A stretch of 41,051 nt of DNA from Lichenicoccus sp964245755 (GTDB lineage: Bacteria > Pseudomonadota > Alphaproteobacteria > Acetobacterales > Acetobacteraceae), in the NCBI GenBank assembly GCA_964245755.1, contig CAXTNV010000020.1:1-41051 (forward strand), written 5' to 3'. Below, piece by piece: positions 27,166-35,438 of the stretch; within the stretch, counting starts at the first letter, position 1; the number at the start of each line of letters is the position of its first letter. Position numbers and translations under genes: made by a program. The notes below the pieces were generated by a model. That model was not told the origin of the DNA. It searched no databases and worked only from the letters and a program-made list of their open reading frames with translations.

Positions 27166-28443
27166 TCAGGAAGAGGCCGCCAGGCTTTCCTCCGACAGGC
27201 CCTGGGATCGGCGCAACCGGGCGACGCGCACCGGCACCGGCGGATGCGAGTAGTGGTAGAGCGCATAGAGCGGATCCGGGGTCAGCGTGCTGGCGTTCTC
27301 CCGGCTCAGGCGCACCAGGGCGGACACCATGGGGTCGGCACCGGCCTGGGCGCGGGCGAACTCGTCTGCCTGGAACTCGTGCCGGCGCGAGGTCCAGTTG
27401 CCGATCACCCCGACGAGCGGCCCCAGCAGGGACCAGCAGAGCAGGCAGGCGACCAGCGAGAGCGCCGCGTCGGCATGACGGATGCCGATCGATCGCAGCA
27501 GCCAGGGCTGATGCGCCAGCCAGCCGAAGCCGGCGAGGACGAGGAACAGCATCGCCGCCGAACGCAGCAGGCCGGACACCACGTGGCCATGACGGAAGTG
27601 GCCGAGCTCGTGGGCGACGATGGCGCGCACCTCCTCCAGCGGACTAGCTTCGACCAGGGTATCGAACAGCACGATCCGCTTGGTGCGGCCGAAGCCGATG
27701 AAGTACGCATTGCCGTGCGAGGAGCGCCGGGACGCGTCCATGGTGAACAAGGCCGAGGCGCGAAAGCCGCAGGCCTGCATCAGGGCAAGGATCGTGTGCT
27801 TCAGCTCGCCCTCGGGCAACGGCGTGAAGCGGTTGAAGCGCGGCGCGATAAGCCGGACATAGACGGCGGGTGCGGACAGCATCAGCACCACCAGCCCGAG
27901 CCAGAGATACAGCCACCACCACCCGGTGGCGTTGCGCATCAGCCAGAAGCAGCCGAGCAGCAGGGGTGTCGCGAGCAGCAGCGAGAGCCCCCAGCTCTTC
28001 AGGCGGTCGCGCACGAACAGGCCGGGGCTGGTCCGGTTGAAGCCGAACTTCTGCTCGATGACGAAGGTGGCGTACAAGGCGAACGGCAGCGACAGCGCGA
28101 TGCCGACGGCACTGCTCGCCAGCACGAAGGCGGTGCTGCGGCCGAGCGAGGGGAGCATCAGCCTCGCGACCGCACCGTAGAGCAGGTCGAACCCGCCGAG
28201 CAGCCAGGCCGCGCCGATCCCCCACTGCCAGACCGAGCGCAGCATGGCCAGCCGCTCGCGCGCCACCGTGTAGTCCGCGGCACGGTGGTGCTCCTTGGGG
28301 CTGACCGCCCCCGCGAAGTCCGGTGGGATGGCATCGCGGTGACGCCGCACATAAGCCACGTGTCGGCGCGACAGCCACAGCGATAGCAAGGTCTCGATGA
28401 GCGACGCGAGCAGCAGCAGGGCGAGCAGGGGCGGGACTTGCAT
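27166..28443 (-). CDS. M48-family integral membrane zinc metalloprotease (CAAX protease 1/Ste24-like)
   Basis: This 425-residue inner-membrane protein is the bacterial counterpart of the Ste24/CAAX prenyl protease 1 group. The N-terminal M48_N region has several TM helices (about 5-24, 70-95, 105-130, 150-200) and ATFVIEQKFGFNRTSP, a family hallmark. The catalytic domain contains HELGH (278-282) with zinc ligands His278, His282 and probably Glu356 in RRHEFQADEFA. The FTMDASRRSSHGNAYFIGFG segment is also typical. In bacteria its substrate is unclear; membrane protein quality control is plausible. The ATG has GGAG directly adjacent, which is unusually tight spacing. Confidence 0.92.
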   Translation of the reverse strand: MQVPPLLALLLLASLIETLLSLWLSRRHVAYVRRHRDAIPPDFAGAVSPKEHHRAADYTVARERLAMLRSVWQWGIGAAWLLGGFDLLYGAVARLMLPSLGRSTAFVLASSAVGIALSLPFALYATFVIEQKFGFNRTSPGLFVRDRLKSWGLSLLLATPLLLGCFWLMRNATGWWWLYLWLGLVVLMLSAPAVYVRLIAPRFNRFTPLPEGELKHTILALMQACGFRASALFTMDASRRSSHGNAYFIGFGRTKRIVLFDTLVEASPLEEVRAIVAHELGHFRHGHVVSGLLRSAAMLFLVLAGFGWLAHQPWLLRSIGIRHADAALSLVACLLCWSLLGPLVGVIGNWTSRRHEFQADEFARAQAGADPMVSALVRLSRENASTLTPDPLYALYHYSHPPVPVRVARLRRSQGLSEESLAASS

Positions 28444-28505
28444 CTCCTGCAGGTGGCCGACCGCCGCGCTTCCGGCAAGAGGCCTCCGCGATGCTTCCGG
28501 GCGGA

Positions 28506-29858
28506 TCAGCCGCGCTGCGCCTGACCCTCGAAGAAGCGGTTGCGCGGACGCGGCAGCCCCAGGTTCTCGCGCAGGGTGGTGCCCTCGTATTCGCGCCTGA
28601 ACAGGCCGCGCCGTTGCAGTTCCGGCACCACTTGGCCTACGAAGTCGTCGAGGCCGCCCGGCAGCCAGGGGAACATGATGTTGAACCCGTCCGAGCCGCG
28701 GCCATCGAGCCAGGCTTGCATCTCGTCGGCGATGCTCGAGGGCGTGCCGACGAAGGCGAGACCGGCGTAGCTGCCGACCTTCTGCGCAAGCTGGCGGATC
28801 GTCAGCTGGCGCGTGCGCGCCAGCTCAAGGATGCGCGCCCGAGCGCTCTTGCTGGCGTTGGTCTCGGGGATCTCCGGCAGCGGTCCATCCGGATCGAAGC
28901 TGGAGACGTCGTGGCCGAGGGCGCTGGACAGCGAGGCGATGCCGCTGTCGTAGTGCACCAGGGCGTCGAGCTGCGCCCGCCGGTCTTCTGCCTCGGCGAT
29001 GCTGTCGCCGACCACCACGAAGGCGGCGGGGAGGATCTTCATGTGGTCGGGGTCGCGTCCGAGCCGCTGCATGCGTGCCTTGACGTCGGCGTAGAAGCGC
29101 TGTCCGGCGGCCAGATCCGGCTCCGCCGAGAACACCACCTCCGCCGTCTCGGCGGCGAGCTGCCGTCCCGCCTCCGAGGATCCGGCCTGCACGATCACCG
29201 GCCAGCCTTGCACCGGGCGCGCGACGTTGAGCGGCCCGCGCACGTCGAGGTGTGCCCCGTGGTGATCGAGCACGTGCATCCTGGCCGGGTCGAAGAACAG
29301 CCCGGACGCGACGTCGCGCACGAAGGCGTCGTCGGCGAAGCTGTCCCACAGTCCGGTGACCACGTCGTAGAACTCGCGTGCGCGGCGGTAGCGCGCGTCG
29401 TGGTCGATCTCGTCGTCGTAGCCGAAGTTCAGCGCCGCGTCCGGGTTGGCGGTGGTGACGATGTTCCAGCCGGCCCGGCCGTCGCTGATGTGGTCGAGCG
29501 AGGCGAAGCGGCGGGCAACGTGATACGGCGCATCGAAGGTGGTCGAAGCGGTGGCGACCAAGCCGATACGCTCGGTGACCGCAGCCAGCGCCGACAGCAG
29601 GGTGAACGGCTCGAACGAGGTGACGGTGTGACTGTGCCGCAGCGCCGCGAGCGGCATGTTCAGCACCGCCAGGTGGTCGGCCATGAAGAAGGCGTCGAAC
29701 CGGCCCCGCTCCAGGGTGCGTATGAAGTGCTTCAGGTGCGCGAAGTTGAAGTTCGCGTCCGGGTAGGCGCCGGGGAAGCGCCAGGCACCGGTGTGGATGC
29801 TGACCGGGCGCATGAAGGCGCCGAGGCGCAGCTGGCGCCGTGGGGGTGGGGAGGTCAT
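28506..29858 (-). CDS. LLM-class flavin-dependent monooxygenase (NtaA/SnaA/DszA family)
   Basis: A 450-residue FMN-dependent monooxygenase of the bacterial luciferase superfamily, NtaA/SnaA/DszA/ScmA branch. It would work with a separate flavin reductase on small organosulfur, aminocarboxylate or similar substrates. Family signatures: the N-terminal GAWRFPGAYPDANFNF, FDAFFMADHLAVL, TFDAPYHVARRFASLDH, SDGRAGWNIVTTANPDAALNFG, and PVIVQAGSSEAGRQLAAETAE. No reductase is encoded nearby. The ATG overlaps the stop of the upstream ArsR-type regulator as ATGA, so regulator and enzyme are co-transcribed. Confidence 0.93.
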   Translation of the reverse strand: MTSPPPRRQLRLGAFMRPVSIHTGAWRFPGAYPDANFNFAHLKHFIRTLERGRFDAFFMADHLAVLNMPLAALRHSHTVTSFEPFTLLSALAAVTERIGLVATASTTFDAPYHVARRFASLDHISDGRAGWNIVTTANPDAALNFGYDDEIDHDARYRRAREFYDVVTGLWDSFADDAFVRDVASGLFFDPARMHVLDHHGAHLDVRGPLNVARPVQGWPVIVQAGSSEAGRQLAAETAEVVFSAEPDLAAGQRFYADVKARMQRLGRDPDHMKILPAAFVVVGDSIAEAEDRRAQLDALVHYDSGIASLSSALGHDVSSFDPDGPLPEIPETNASKSARARILELARTRQLTIRQLAQKVGSYAGLAFVGTPSSIADEMQAWLDGRGSDGFNIMFPWLPGGLDDFVGQVVPELQRRGLFRREYEGTTLRENLGLPRPRNRFFEGQAQRG

Positions 29859-30217
29859 GGCCGGATCTCCGTTGCAGGCGGCGCGGCCGCGCCGCCGGGA
29901 TGCTCTGGCGCCGCCGAGAGGATCGCCGCGAGCAGGTTGGGGAACCGCCGGTCGAGTTCCGGCCGGCGCGACACGTTGACCATCTCGGCGCCGCGCCTCT
30001 CGGAGCGCACCAGCCCGGCCTCGCGCAGTATCTGGAAGTGGCGCGACAGGCTGGATTTGGGCATCGCCGGCGGCGCGCACTGCACGCAGCTCGCTGCCTG
30101 CCCGGGGCCCAGCCTGCGGAACAGCTCCAGCCGGAACGGGTCGGCGAGGGCGTGCAGCAGCCCCTGCAGGGTGATCGTCTCGAGCGCGGGATGCAGCAGC
30201 GGTCGCACGCGAGGCAA
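29855..30217 (-). CDS. ArsR-type winged-helix regulator
   Basis: A 120-residue transcription regulator. The winged helix spans about residues 15-95: LQGLLHALADPFRLELFRRL, then the recognition region MPKSSLSRHFQILREAGLVRSE and the wing RRGAEMVNVSRRPEL. Such proteins often regulate an adjacent oxidoreductase. Two Cys (CVQC) precede the recognition helix, but without the full ArsR metal box I do not infer metal sensing. The start is TTG at 30217 or GTG at 30208, neither with a good ribosome-binding site. It is coupled to the LLM monooxygenase by a 4-nt overlap. Confidence 0.85.
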   Translation of the reverse strand: MPRVRPLLHPALETITLQGLLHALADPFRLELFRRLGPGQAASCVQCAPPAMPKSSLSRHFQILREAGLVRSERRGAEMVNVSRRPELDRRFPNLLAAILSAAPEHPGGAAAPPATEIRP

Positions 30218-30367
30218 CGTCGTGTCGCCGTGCCCTTAGTGCAAGAGTTCGAGACTCCGGAACGTCAGGGCTGAAGACGCGTCGCCTGCACCTGCGTCGC
30301 GCGGCGCGGCTCCGGAGGCGTGGGCCGCGCTGCCGCCGTCATTCCTCGGGGCGTCAGTCCGGAAGCA

Positions 30368-30736
30368 TCAATCCTGGCCCGGACGCCAACCCGCCCGGGG
30401 AGCGGCGTAAGGTCCGGTCCGAGCGGCGGGTTCCGGCATCCGACCGCGCTCGTAGCCGGCGCGGCGGGGCCGCGGCTGCATCCTCGGCCCGCCGGCGGGG
30501 CCGGACGTCCCCGGCGCTCGCCGCGGCCTGCCCGACCGGGCGGCGCGCCCGGCAGCCTCGCGCGGGAGGGCAGGCCGGCGCCGCGAAGCCCGGAGGTGCG
30601 CTGGGTAGTGCACCGCAATCCACACCGCCCAGCCGAGCAGCGCCAGCGACAGCGCCAGCAGCCACAGCACGCTGGCCGCCTCGATCAGCGTGCGCAGTGC
30701 GTGCAGGGCGAGGCGGTAGGCTGAGGAGGCTGGCAT
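30368..30736 (-). CDS. Hypothetical small single-TM protein
   Basis: Not a recognised family. A 122-residue open frame begins MPASSAYRLALHALRTLIEA, followed by one strong TM helix (SVLWLLALSLALLGWAVWIA, about 22-42), then a Pro/Arg/Ala/Gly-rich cytoplasmic or periplasmic tail of low complexity. The TM half looks protein-like; the tail could be chance translation of GC-rich DNA. It lies between the ArsR gene and the divergent MFS gene. Without it, 30218-30899 would be a 682-nt gap. Confidence 0.4.
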   Translation of the reverse strand: MPASSAYRLALHALRTLIEAASVLWLLALSLALLGWAVWIAVHYPAHLRASRRRPALPREAAGRAARSGRPRRAPGTSGPAGGPRMQPRPRRAGYERGRMPEPAARTGPYAAPRAGWRPGQD

Positions 30737-30899
30737 GCGTGCAGTCTGCAAGCGGCTTGATGGCGGAATGCAGGGCCGCAAAGCGGCAAAATTGGGGCAA
30801 TCCGTTCCCGGCGGCACGCCGCTTGTGGCTTGCCTGTGCGCGCGTTCCGCGTCCGCGCCCCCTTGCCCGACCGCACCGCGCAGGCGGATCCTGAGCGGG

Positions 30900-32339
30900 A
30901 TGGTATATCCCGATGGTCTGCCGACGCCGCAGCGCTACTGGTCCATGCTGGCGATCGCGATCGGCATCACGGTGTCCGTGCTCGACTCCTCGGTCGCCAA
31001 CATCGCGCTGCCCAGCATCGCGCGACAGCTTCATGCGTCGCCCGCGGAGTCGATCTGGGTCATCAACGCCTATCAGCTGGCGGTCGTGGTCACCCTGCTG
31101 CCGCTGGCGTCGCTGGGCGAGCGCGTCGGCTACCGGCGCGTCTATCAGGTCGGGCTGGTGGTGTTCACCGCCGGCTCACTGGCGTGCGCCCTGTCGCACA
31201 GCCTGTCGGCGCTGGTGGCCGCGCGGCTGGTCCAGGGCCTGGGCGCGGCCGGGATCATGAGCGTGAACGGGGCGTTGGTGCGCTACACCTATCCGCAGGC
31301 TTCGCTGGGCCGAGGGGTGGGGTTGAACGCCCTGGTGGTGTCGATCGCGGCGGCACTCGGGCCGAGCGTCGCCGCCGCCATCCTGGCGGTGGGCTCCTGG
31401 GAGTGGCTGTTCGCGGTCAACGTGCCGATCGGCATCCTCAACATCGTGCTGGCCTCGCGCGTGCTGCCGAGTTCAGACCTGTCGGCGCGGCGGTTCGACT
31501 GGCTCAGCGCCGGGCTGAGCGCTCTGATGTTCGGCCTGTTCTTCATCGGCGCGGACGGCATCACCCGCAGCCGGAGCGGCGGGACGCTCGCGGTCGTCGA
31601 GCTCGTGCTCGCCGCCACCGCCGGGTTCGTCCTGGTGCGGCGCGGCGCCGGGTCGGCTGAGCCGCTGATCCCCGTCGACCTGCTGAAGATACCGGTCTTC
31701 GCCCTGTCGGTGGTGGCCTCGATCTGCTCCTTCACCGCCTACATGCTCACCTTCCTGGCGCTGCCTTTCTATCTCGAGACGGTGCTGCATCGCGACCAGG
31801 TGCGGACCGGCCTGCTGATGACGCCCTGGCCGGTGGCGCTCGGCCTGGTGGCGCCGATCGCCGGCCGTCTTTCCGACCGCATCCCGGCGGCCGTTCTGGG
31901 CGGTTTCGGGCTCGTGCTGCTGGCGGTCGGGCTCGCCTCGCTCGCCTTGCTTCCCCCGCACGCCTCCGACGCCGACATCGTCTGGCGCATGGCGCTGTGC
32001 GGCCTGGGTTTCGGCTGCTTCCAGTCGCCGAACAACCGCACCTTGCTGTCCTCCGCACCCCGCCGGCGGGCGGGCGCTGCGGGCGGAATGCTCGCGACCG
32101 CGCGGCTGATCGGGCTGACCGGCGGAGCGACCGCGGCCGCGATGGTGTTCCGTCTGCTGCCCGCCGATGCCGAGAGCGTCGATCTGCTCGGCGGCAGCGC
32201 GCTCGCGGTGACCGCGGCGCTGCTCAGCCTGCTGCGCCTGTCGCAGCGGAAGCCGGACGCGACCCGCGACCCCGGACGCGACGATCAAGCCGCGCGCGAG
32301 ACCTCGCCGGCGCCGGATCGGACGCGCGCGCGGTCATGA
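30900..32339 (+). CDS. DHA2-family MFS drug/proton antiporter
   Basis: A 479-residue inner-membrane exporter of the major facilitator superfamily. The N-terminal helix carries VLDSSVANIALPSI, the DHA2 motif; motif A is in the 2-3 loop (SLGERVGYRRVYQVG), motif B in ARLVQGLGAAGI, and motif C-like glycines follow in VSIAAALGPSVAAAIL with WEWLFAVNVPIGI. The number of hydrophobic segments fits 13-14 TM helices. The C-terminal 30 residues are charged and hydrophilic. The ATG at 30900 precedes the first conserved residues; an upstream open frame is not protein-like. Substrate unknown. Confidence 0.9.
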   Translation: MVYPDGLPTPQRYWSMLAIAIGITVSVLDSSVANIALPSIARQLHASPAESIWVINAYQLAVVVTLLPLASLGERVGYRRVYQVGLVVFTAGSLACALSHSLSALVAARLVQGLGAAGIMSVNGALVRYTYPQASLGRGVGLNALVVSIAAALGPSVAAAILAVGSWEWLFAVNVPIGILNIVLASRVLPSSDLSARRFDWLSAGLSALMFGLFFIGADGITRSRSGGTLAVVELVLAATAGFVLVRRGAGSAEPLIPVDLLKIPVFALSVVASICSFTAYMLTFLALPFYLETVLHRDQVRTGLLMTPWPVALGLVAPIAGRLSDRIPAAVLGGFGLVLLAVGLASLALLPPHASDADIVWRMALCGLGFGCFQSPNNRTLLSSAPRRRAGAAGGMLATARLIGLTGGATAAAMVFRLLPADAESVDLLGGSALAVTAALLSLLRLSQRKPDATRDPGRDDQAARETSPAPDRTRARS

Positions 32340-32406
32340 CACGCCTGCGCCGCCGTCGACCTGCAGCCTGCCTTTTGCCGCGCGAGGCCTCCGTGCCCGC
32401 CCTCGA

Positions 32407-33588
32407 TCATCGGCTCGCGGTCGCGGGATCACGATCCTGCAGGAGCCGGGCGAACCGCCGGATGTCCTGCGCATAGGCTTCGGGCGCTTCCCAGGCCGGG
32501 AAGTGGCCGCCATGCGCGGGGGTCGTGTACTGCCGGACGTCGTAGCCACGCGCCGCCCATTCACGGGGTGCCACCATCAGGTCGTGCGGCCACATGCAAA
32601 CGGCGGTCGGCACCGCGACCCGATCCTCCGGCCGCAACTTCGGCCGGAAGCGGGTGTCGTCGTAGTAGTAGCGCATCGACGAGCCGATCGTCCCGCTGGC
32701 CCAGTAGATCATCAGGTTGTCGATCAGCATGTCGAGCGGGAAGGTCTGCAGCAGGTCCTCGCCATGCTCGCTCCAGGCGTGGAACTTCTCGACGATCCAG
32801 CTCGCCAGCCCCACCGGGGTGTCCGCCAACGCGAAGGCGAGCGTCTGCGGTCTCGTGTAGTGCAGGTGCTCGTAGCCGCCCTCCTCGGCCGCCCACCGCT
32901 CGGCACGCGCCTGGTAGGCCTTCTCGGCCTCGCTCAGCGGCGGCGAGGCCGCCGTCAGCGGCGGGTCCGCGACCGCGCCGACGTGGATGCCACGCACGGC
33001 TTCCGGATGCTTGCGGGCGAGGTGCGCGGCCACTCCGGCGCCGATATCGGTTCCGGCGGCGATGTAGCGCCCATAGCCGAGCGGCCCGGTCATCAAGCGG
33101 TGGAACAGGTCCTCAGCATATAGCTGATGCGGGCGCGCCGGCCGGTCCGAGAAGCCGAAGCCGGGCAGGGCGGGGATCACGACGTCGAAGGCGTCGTCCG
33201 CCGAGCCGCCGAACGCGGCGGGATCGGCGAGGCGCGGGGCCAGCTTCGCGTATTCCACGAAGCTGGACGGCCAGCCGTTCATCAGCAGCAGCGGCCGCGG
33301 TCGCGGGCCGCGTCCGCTCAGCCGGAGGTAGTGCACGCCGAACCCGTCGATGCCGGCGCGGAACTGCGGCAGCGCGTTCAGCCGCATCTCCGCGGCATCG
33401 AAATCGTAGGCGGTGCGCCAGTGCCGCACGAGTGCTCGAAGGAACCGCTCGTCGCTGCCGTAGCGCCAGTCCGTGGTGACGGCGTCGCTCCAGCGCGTCG
33501 CGTCGAGACGGCGTCGAAGGTCCCGCCGCAGCCCGTCATCGAATCTGATCGTGAAAATCTCGGCCGGCACGTCCCGATCCGTTACCAT
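32407..33588 (-). CDS. Epoxide hydrolase (alpha/beta hydrolase, EHN domain)
   Basis: This 393-residue enzyme hydrolyses epoxides to diols and resembles microsomal/juvenile-hormone-type epoxide hydrolases. An N-terminal EHN domain (about 10-110, with DLRRRLDATRW and FRAGIDGFGVHYL) precedes the alpha/beta hydrolase core. The oxyanion motif reads NGWP (104-107) instead of the usual HGWP. Nucleophile is Asp181 (GTDIGAG), ring-opening tyrosines lie at about 307-309 (MRYYYDD), and the catalytic His is His362 (HGGHFPAWEAPE). It is divergent from a CGNR-type regulator 45 nt away, which probably controls it. Confidence 0.92.
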   Translation of the reverse strand: MVTDRDVPAEIFTIRFDDGLRRDLRRRLDATRWSDAVTTDWRYGSDERFLRALVRHWRTAYDFDAAEMRLNALPQFRAGIDGFGVHYLRLSGRGPRPRPLLLMNGWPSSFVEYAKLAPRLADPAAFGGSADDAFDVVIPALPGFGFSDRPARPHQLYAEDLFHRLMTGPLGYGRYIAAGTDIGAGVAAHLARKHPEAVRGIHVGAVADPPLTAASPPLSEAEKAYQARAERWAAEEGGYEHLHYTRPQTLAFALADTPVGLASWIVEKFHAWSEHGEDLLQTFPLDMLIDNLMIYWASGTIGSSMRYYYDDTRFRPKLRPEDRVAVPTAVCMWPHDLMVAPREWAARGYDVRQYTTPAHGGHFPAWEAPEAYAQDIRRFARLLQDRDPATASR

Positions 33589-33633
33589 ATCAGGATCCTG
33601 AACGGTAACGGCCAGATCGGCAAGGCGGACTTC

Positions 33634-34155
33634 ATGCCCGAACATGCTGCGACGACACCGGCCGGGCTCCGCGAGCTGGAGTCTTTCCTCTGGCACGATT
33701 TCGCCTCCGGCGCCGATACCTGGAAGGCGTGGGTGCGGCGCAAGCTGCCCGAGCTCCCGGAGACGGTGTCGCACGCCGCGTTCCACCGCGGCGTGCGGCT
33801 GCACGACGCGCTTGCCGCGTTGCAGGCGGTGAACAGCGGGCTGCCGACCGGCGAGCCGGCCGCCGCGCGCGAGGCGCTGAACCGGCTGATCGCGCAGTGC
33901 CGCATCCGGCCGCGCCTCGATGCGGACGGCGCGCTGTGCCTCGCCTCGGCAATCTCCGCGGATCCCGTCGTGCGTCTCGCCATCGCGGCGCTGGAGGCGA
34001 TGCGTTCGGGCGTCTGGCATCGCTTCAAGCGCTGCCGCGAGCCGACATGCCGCGCCTCATTCTACGACGGCTCCAGGGCCGCGGCGCGAACGTGGTGCTC
34101 GATGCGAACCTGCGGCAGCCGCAACAAGATGCGGCGCTACCGCGCCCGCAGCTGA
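33634..34155 (+). CDS. CGNR zinc-finger (ABATE domain) transcription regulator
   Basis: A 173-residue member of the ABATE/CGNR family of putative stress-responsive regulators. The N-terminal helical ABATE part (about 10-125) includes LESFLWHDFASGADTW and LHDALAALQAVN. The C-terminal zinc finger has Cys pairs in CREPTCRASFYDGSR and WCSMRTCGSRNK, with CGSR in place of the family CGNR. ATG at 33634 is the first standard start in the frame; the ribosome-binding site is poor and a start slightly upstream is possible. It diverges from the epoxide hydrolase with a 45-nt gap. Confidence 0.85.
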   Translation: MPEHAATTPAGLRELESFLWHDFASGADTWKAWVRRKLPELPETVSHAAFHRGVRLHDALAALQAVNSGLPTGEPAAAREALNRLIAQCRIRPRLDADGALCLASAISADPVVRLAIAALEAMRSGVWHRFKRCREPTCRASFYDGSRAAARTWCSMRTCGSRNKMRRYRARS

Positions 34156-34158
34156 ACC

Positions 34159-34186
34159 CGCGGCGCGCGCCGCCGCGCGCGCCGCG
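34159..34186. terminator. Strong bidirectional GC hairpin between convergent genes
   Basis: Perfect 11-base arms (34159-34169 and 34176-34186) enclose a 6-nt loop in the 42-nt gap between the CGNR gene and the Gfo/Idh/MocA gene. It reads the same from both sides and should terminate both transcripts; there is no T-tract. Confidence 0.6.
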
Positions 34187-34197
34187 AGGGTCCGCTG

Positions 34198-35298
34198 CTA
34201 GGCTGCGCCCGGCCAGTCCCGCGCCCGCTTGCGGTTGCCGGTGGCCGACGACGCCAGCAGGTCGTCGATCAGGCGGGCGAGGCGCACCGCGTGGCCGAAA
34301 TCCGGAACGGTGAAGCTTCCGCGGTGGATGTCGTCGCGGAGCGCCGCGTATACGGCCGCGACGTTCAAGGCCGCGTCGGGCAGATCCGACAACTCGCCCT
34401 GCTCGACCGGCAGCACCTCGCCGTCGAGCCGCAGCACGAGGCGTCCGGTCTGGAAGCCGCGCGGAGCACCGCCGTCCAGCAGCAGCGTTCCGGTCTCGCC
34501 GGTCACCTCGAAACGGAACGGCACCGCGTCGGCCGGACGTCCGCCCACGACCTCGACCGATAGCGGAGCGCCGCCCGCGATCCGGCCCTGGAGCAGGAGA
34601 TGGTCGGGTATGCGGCGCGGGCGCGGGGCCTTGTCCGCGCCTACGGTGACGGCGGGGAACTGCGTGCTGACAAGCGCGGCGGCGTCGGCCAACCCGCCGA
34701 GCACCATGGCGGCGACGTCGACGCTGTGCGCGCCCTGGATGGTGGCAAGGGTGACGCCGTTCGCGGCGTCCTCCGCGAAGGCCATGGCGGGCTCAACCTC
34801 GGTTCCGAACGCCATCGTGGTCGAGACGATGCGCGCGCTGAGCACGCGCCCGATCGCACCCGACGCGATCAGCTCGCGTGCCCGCCGCGCCGAAGGATTG
34901 AGCCGCGTCTGCAGCCCGATCGCCGTGTGCACGCCGGCGGCCGCACGGGCGGCCGATGCAAGCGCCTCGGACTCCGCGAGGTCGCGGCCGAGCGGCCACT
35001 CGCAGTACACGTGCTTGCCGGCGGCCACCGCGGCCAGAACCAGGTCGCGATGATCCGGCACCTTGACCGCGATCGCCACGATGTCGATCGCCGGATCGCG
35101 CAACAGGCTGGCAGCGTCGGCGTAGCCCCTGGCGGCGCCGAACGCCCTGGCGGCGGCATCGGCCGAGGCCTGGTCCCTGGTGACCACGCCGCCCAGCTCG
35201 AGCCCGGCCAGCTGCTGCACCGCGGGCACGTGCGAGTCCTTGGCCCAGCCTCGCCCGGCGCTGGCGCCGATGATCCCGATACGCAAGTTCCTGTCCAT
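34198..35298 (-). CDS. Gfo/Idh/MocA-family protein, Gal80-like, lacking the catalytic EKP lysine
   Basis: A 366-residue Rossmann-fold protein. The N-terminal dinucleotide domain (about 1-125) starts LRIGIIGASAGRGWA; the C-terminal alpha/beta domain follows from GLQTRLNPSARRARELIASG. The family's catalytic Glu-Lys-Pro motif reads Glu100-Trp101-Pro102 (CEWPLG), the form found in Gal80-like members, so dehydrogenase activity in the usual way is doubtful. ATG at 35298 follows GGAAGGG. It is divergent from a LysR gene 140 nt away, which probably regulates it. Natural ligand unknown. Confidence 0.88.
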   Translation of the reverse strand: MDRNLRIGIIGASAGRGWAKDSHVPAVQQLAGLELGGVVTRDQASADAAARAFGAARGYADAASLLRDPAIDIVAIAVKVPDHRDLVLAAVAAGKHVYCEWPLGRDLAESEALASAARAAAGVHTAIGLQTRLNPSARRARELIASGAIGRVLSARIVSTTMAFGTEVEPAMAFAEDAANGVTLATIQGAHSVDVAAMVLGGLADAAALVSTQFPAVTVGADKAPRPRRIPDHLLLQGRIAGGAPLSVEVVGGRPADAVPFRFEVTGETGTLLLDGGAPRGFQTGRLVLRLDGEVLPVEQGELSDLPDAALNVAAVYAALRDDIHRGSFTVPDFGHAVRLARLIDDLLASSATGNRKRARDWPGAA

Positions 35299-35388
35299 GT
35301 TCGCCCTTCCTGTCGGTGGCTGACGAGCCCGGCTCCGGGGACATGCGGTCCGGCAACGTCAGCCTTCGATGTGGGCAGCTTGCCGGTG

Positions 35389-35406
35389 CAATGAACGGTG
35401 TCATTG
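35389..35406. promoter_or_regulatory. Candidate LysR operator
   Basis: Perfect inverted repeat CAATGA-ACGGTG-TCATTG, 32 nt upstream of the LysR start and 91 nt upstream of the divergent Gfo/Idh/MocA start; its size and symmetry fit a LysR recognition site. A second repeat (CGGCAA at 35351-35356, TTGCCG at 35380-35385) lies nearby. Confidence 0.5.
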
Positions 35407-35438
35407 TTCTCACCGGATCGATGAGGAAAGGCTCAACA

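Noticed and set aside
25372..28386. 1004-codon + strand open frame across the SDR and M48 genes
   Set aside because: Antisense to two well-supported genes, with His/Gly/Arg-rich shadow composition.
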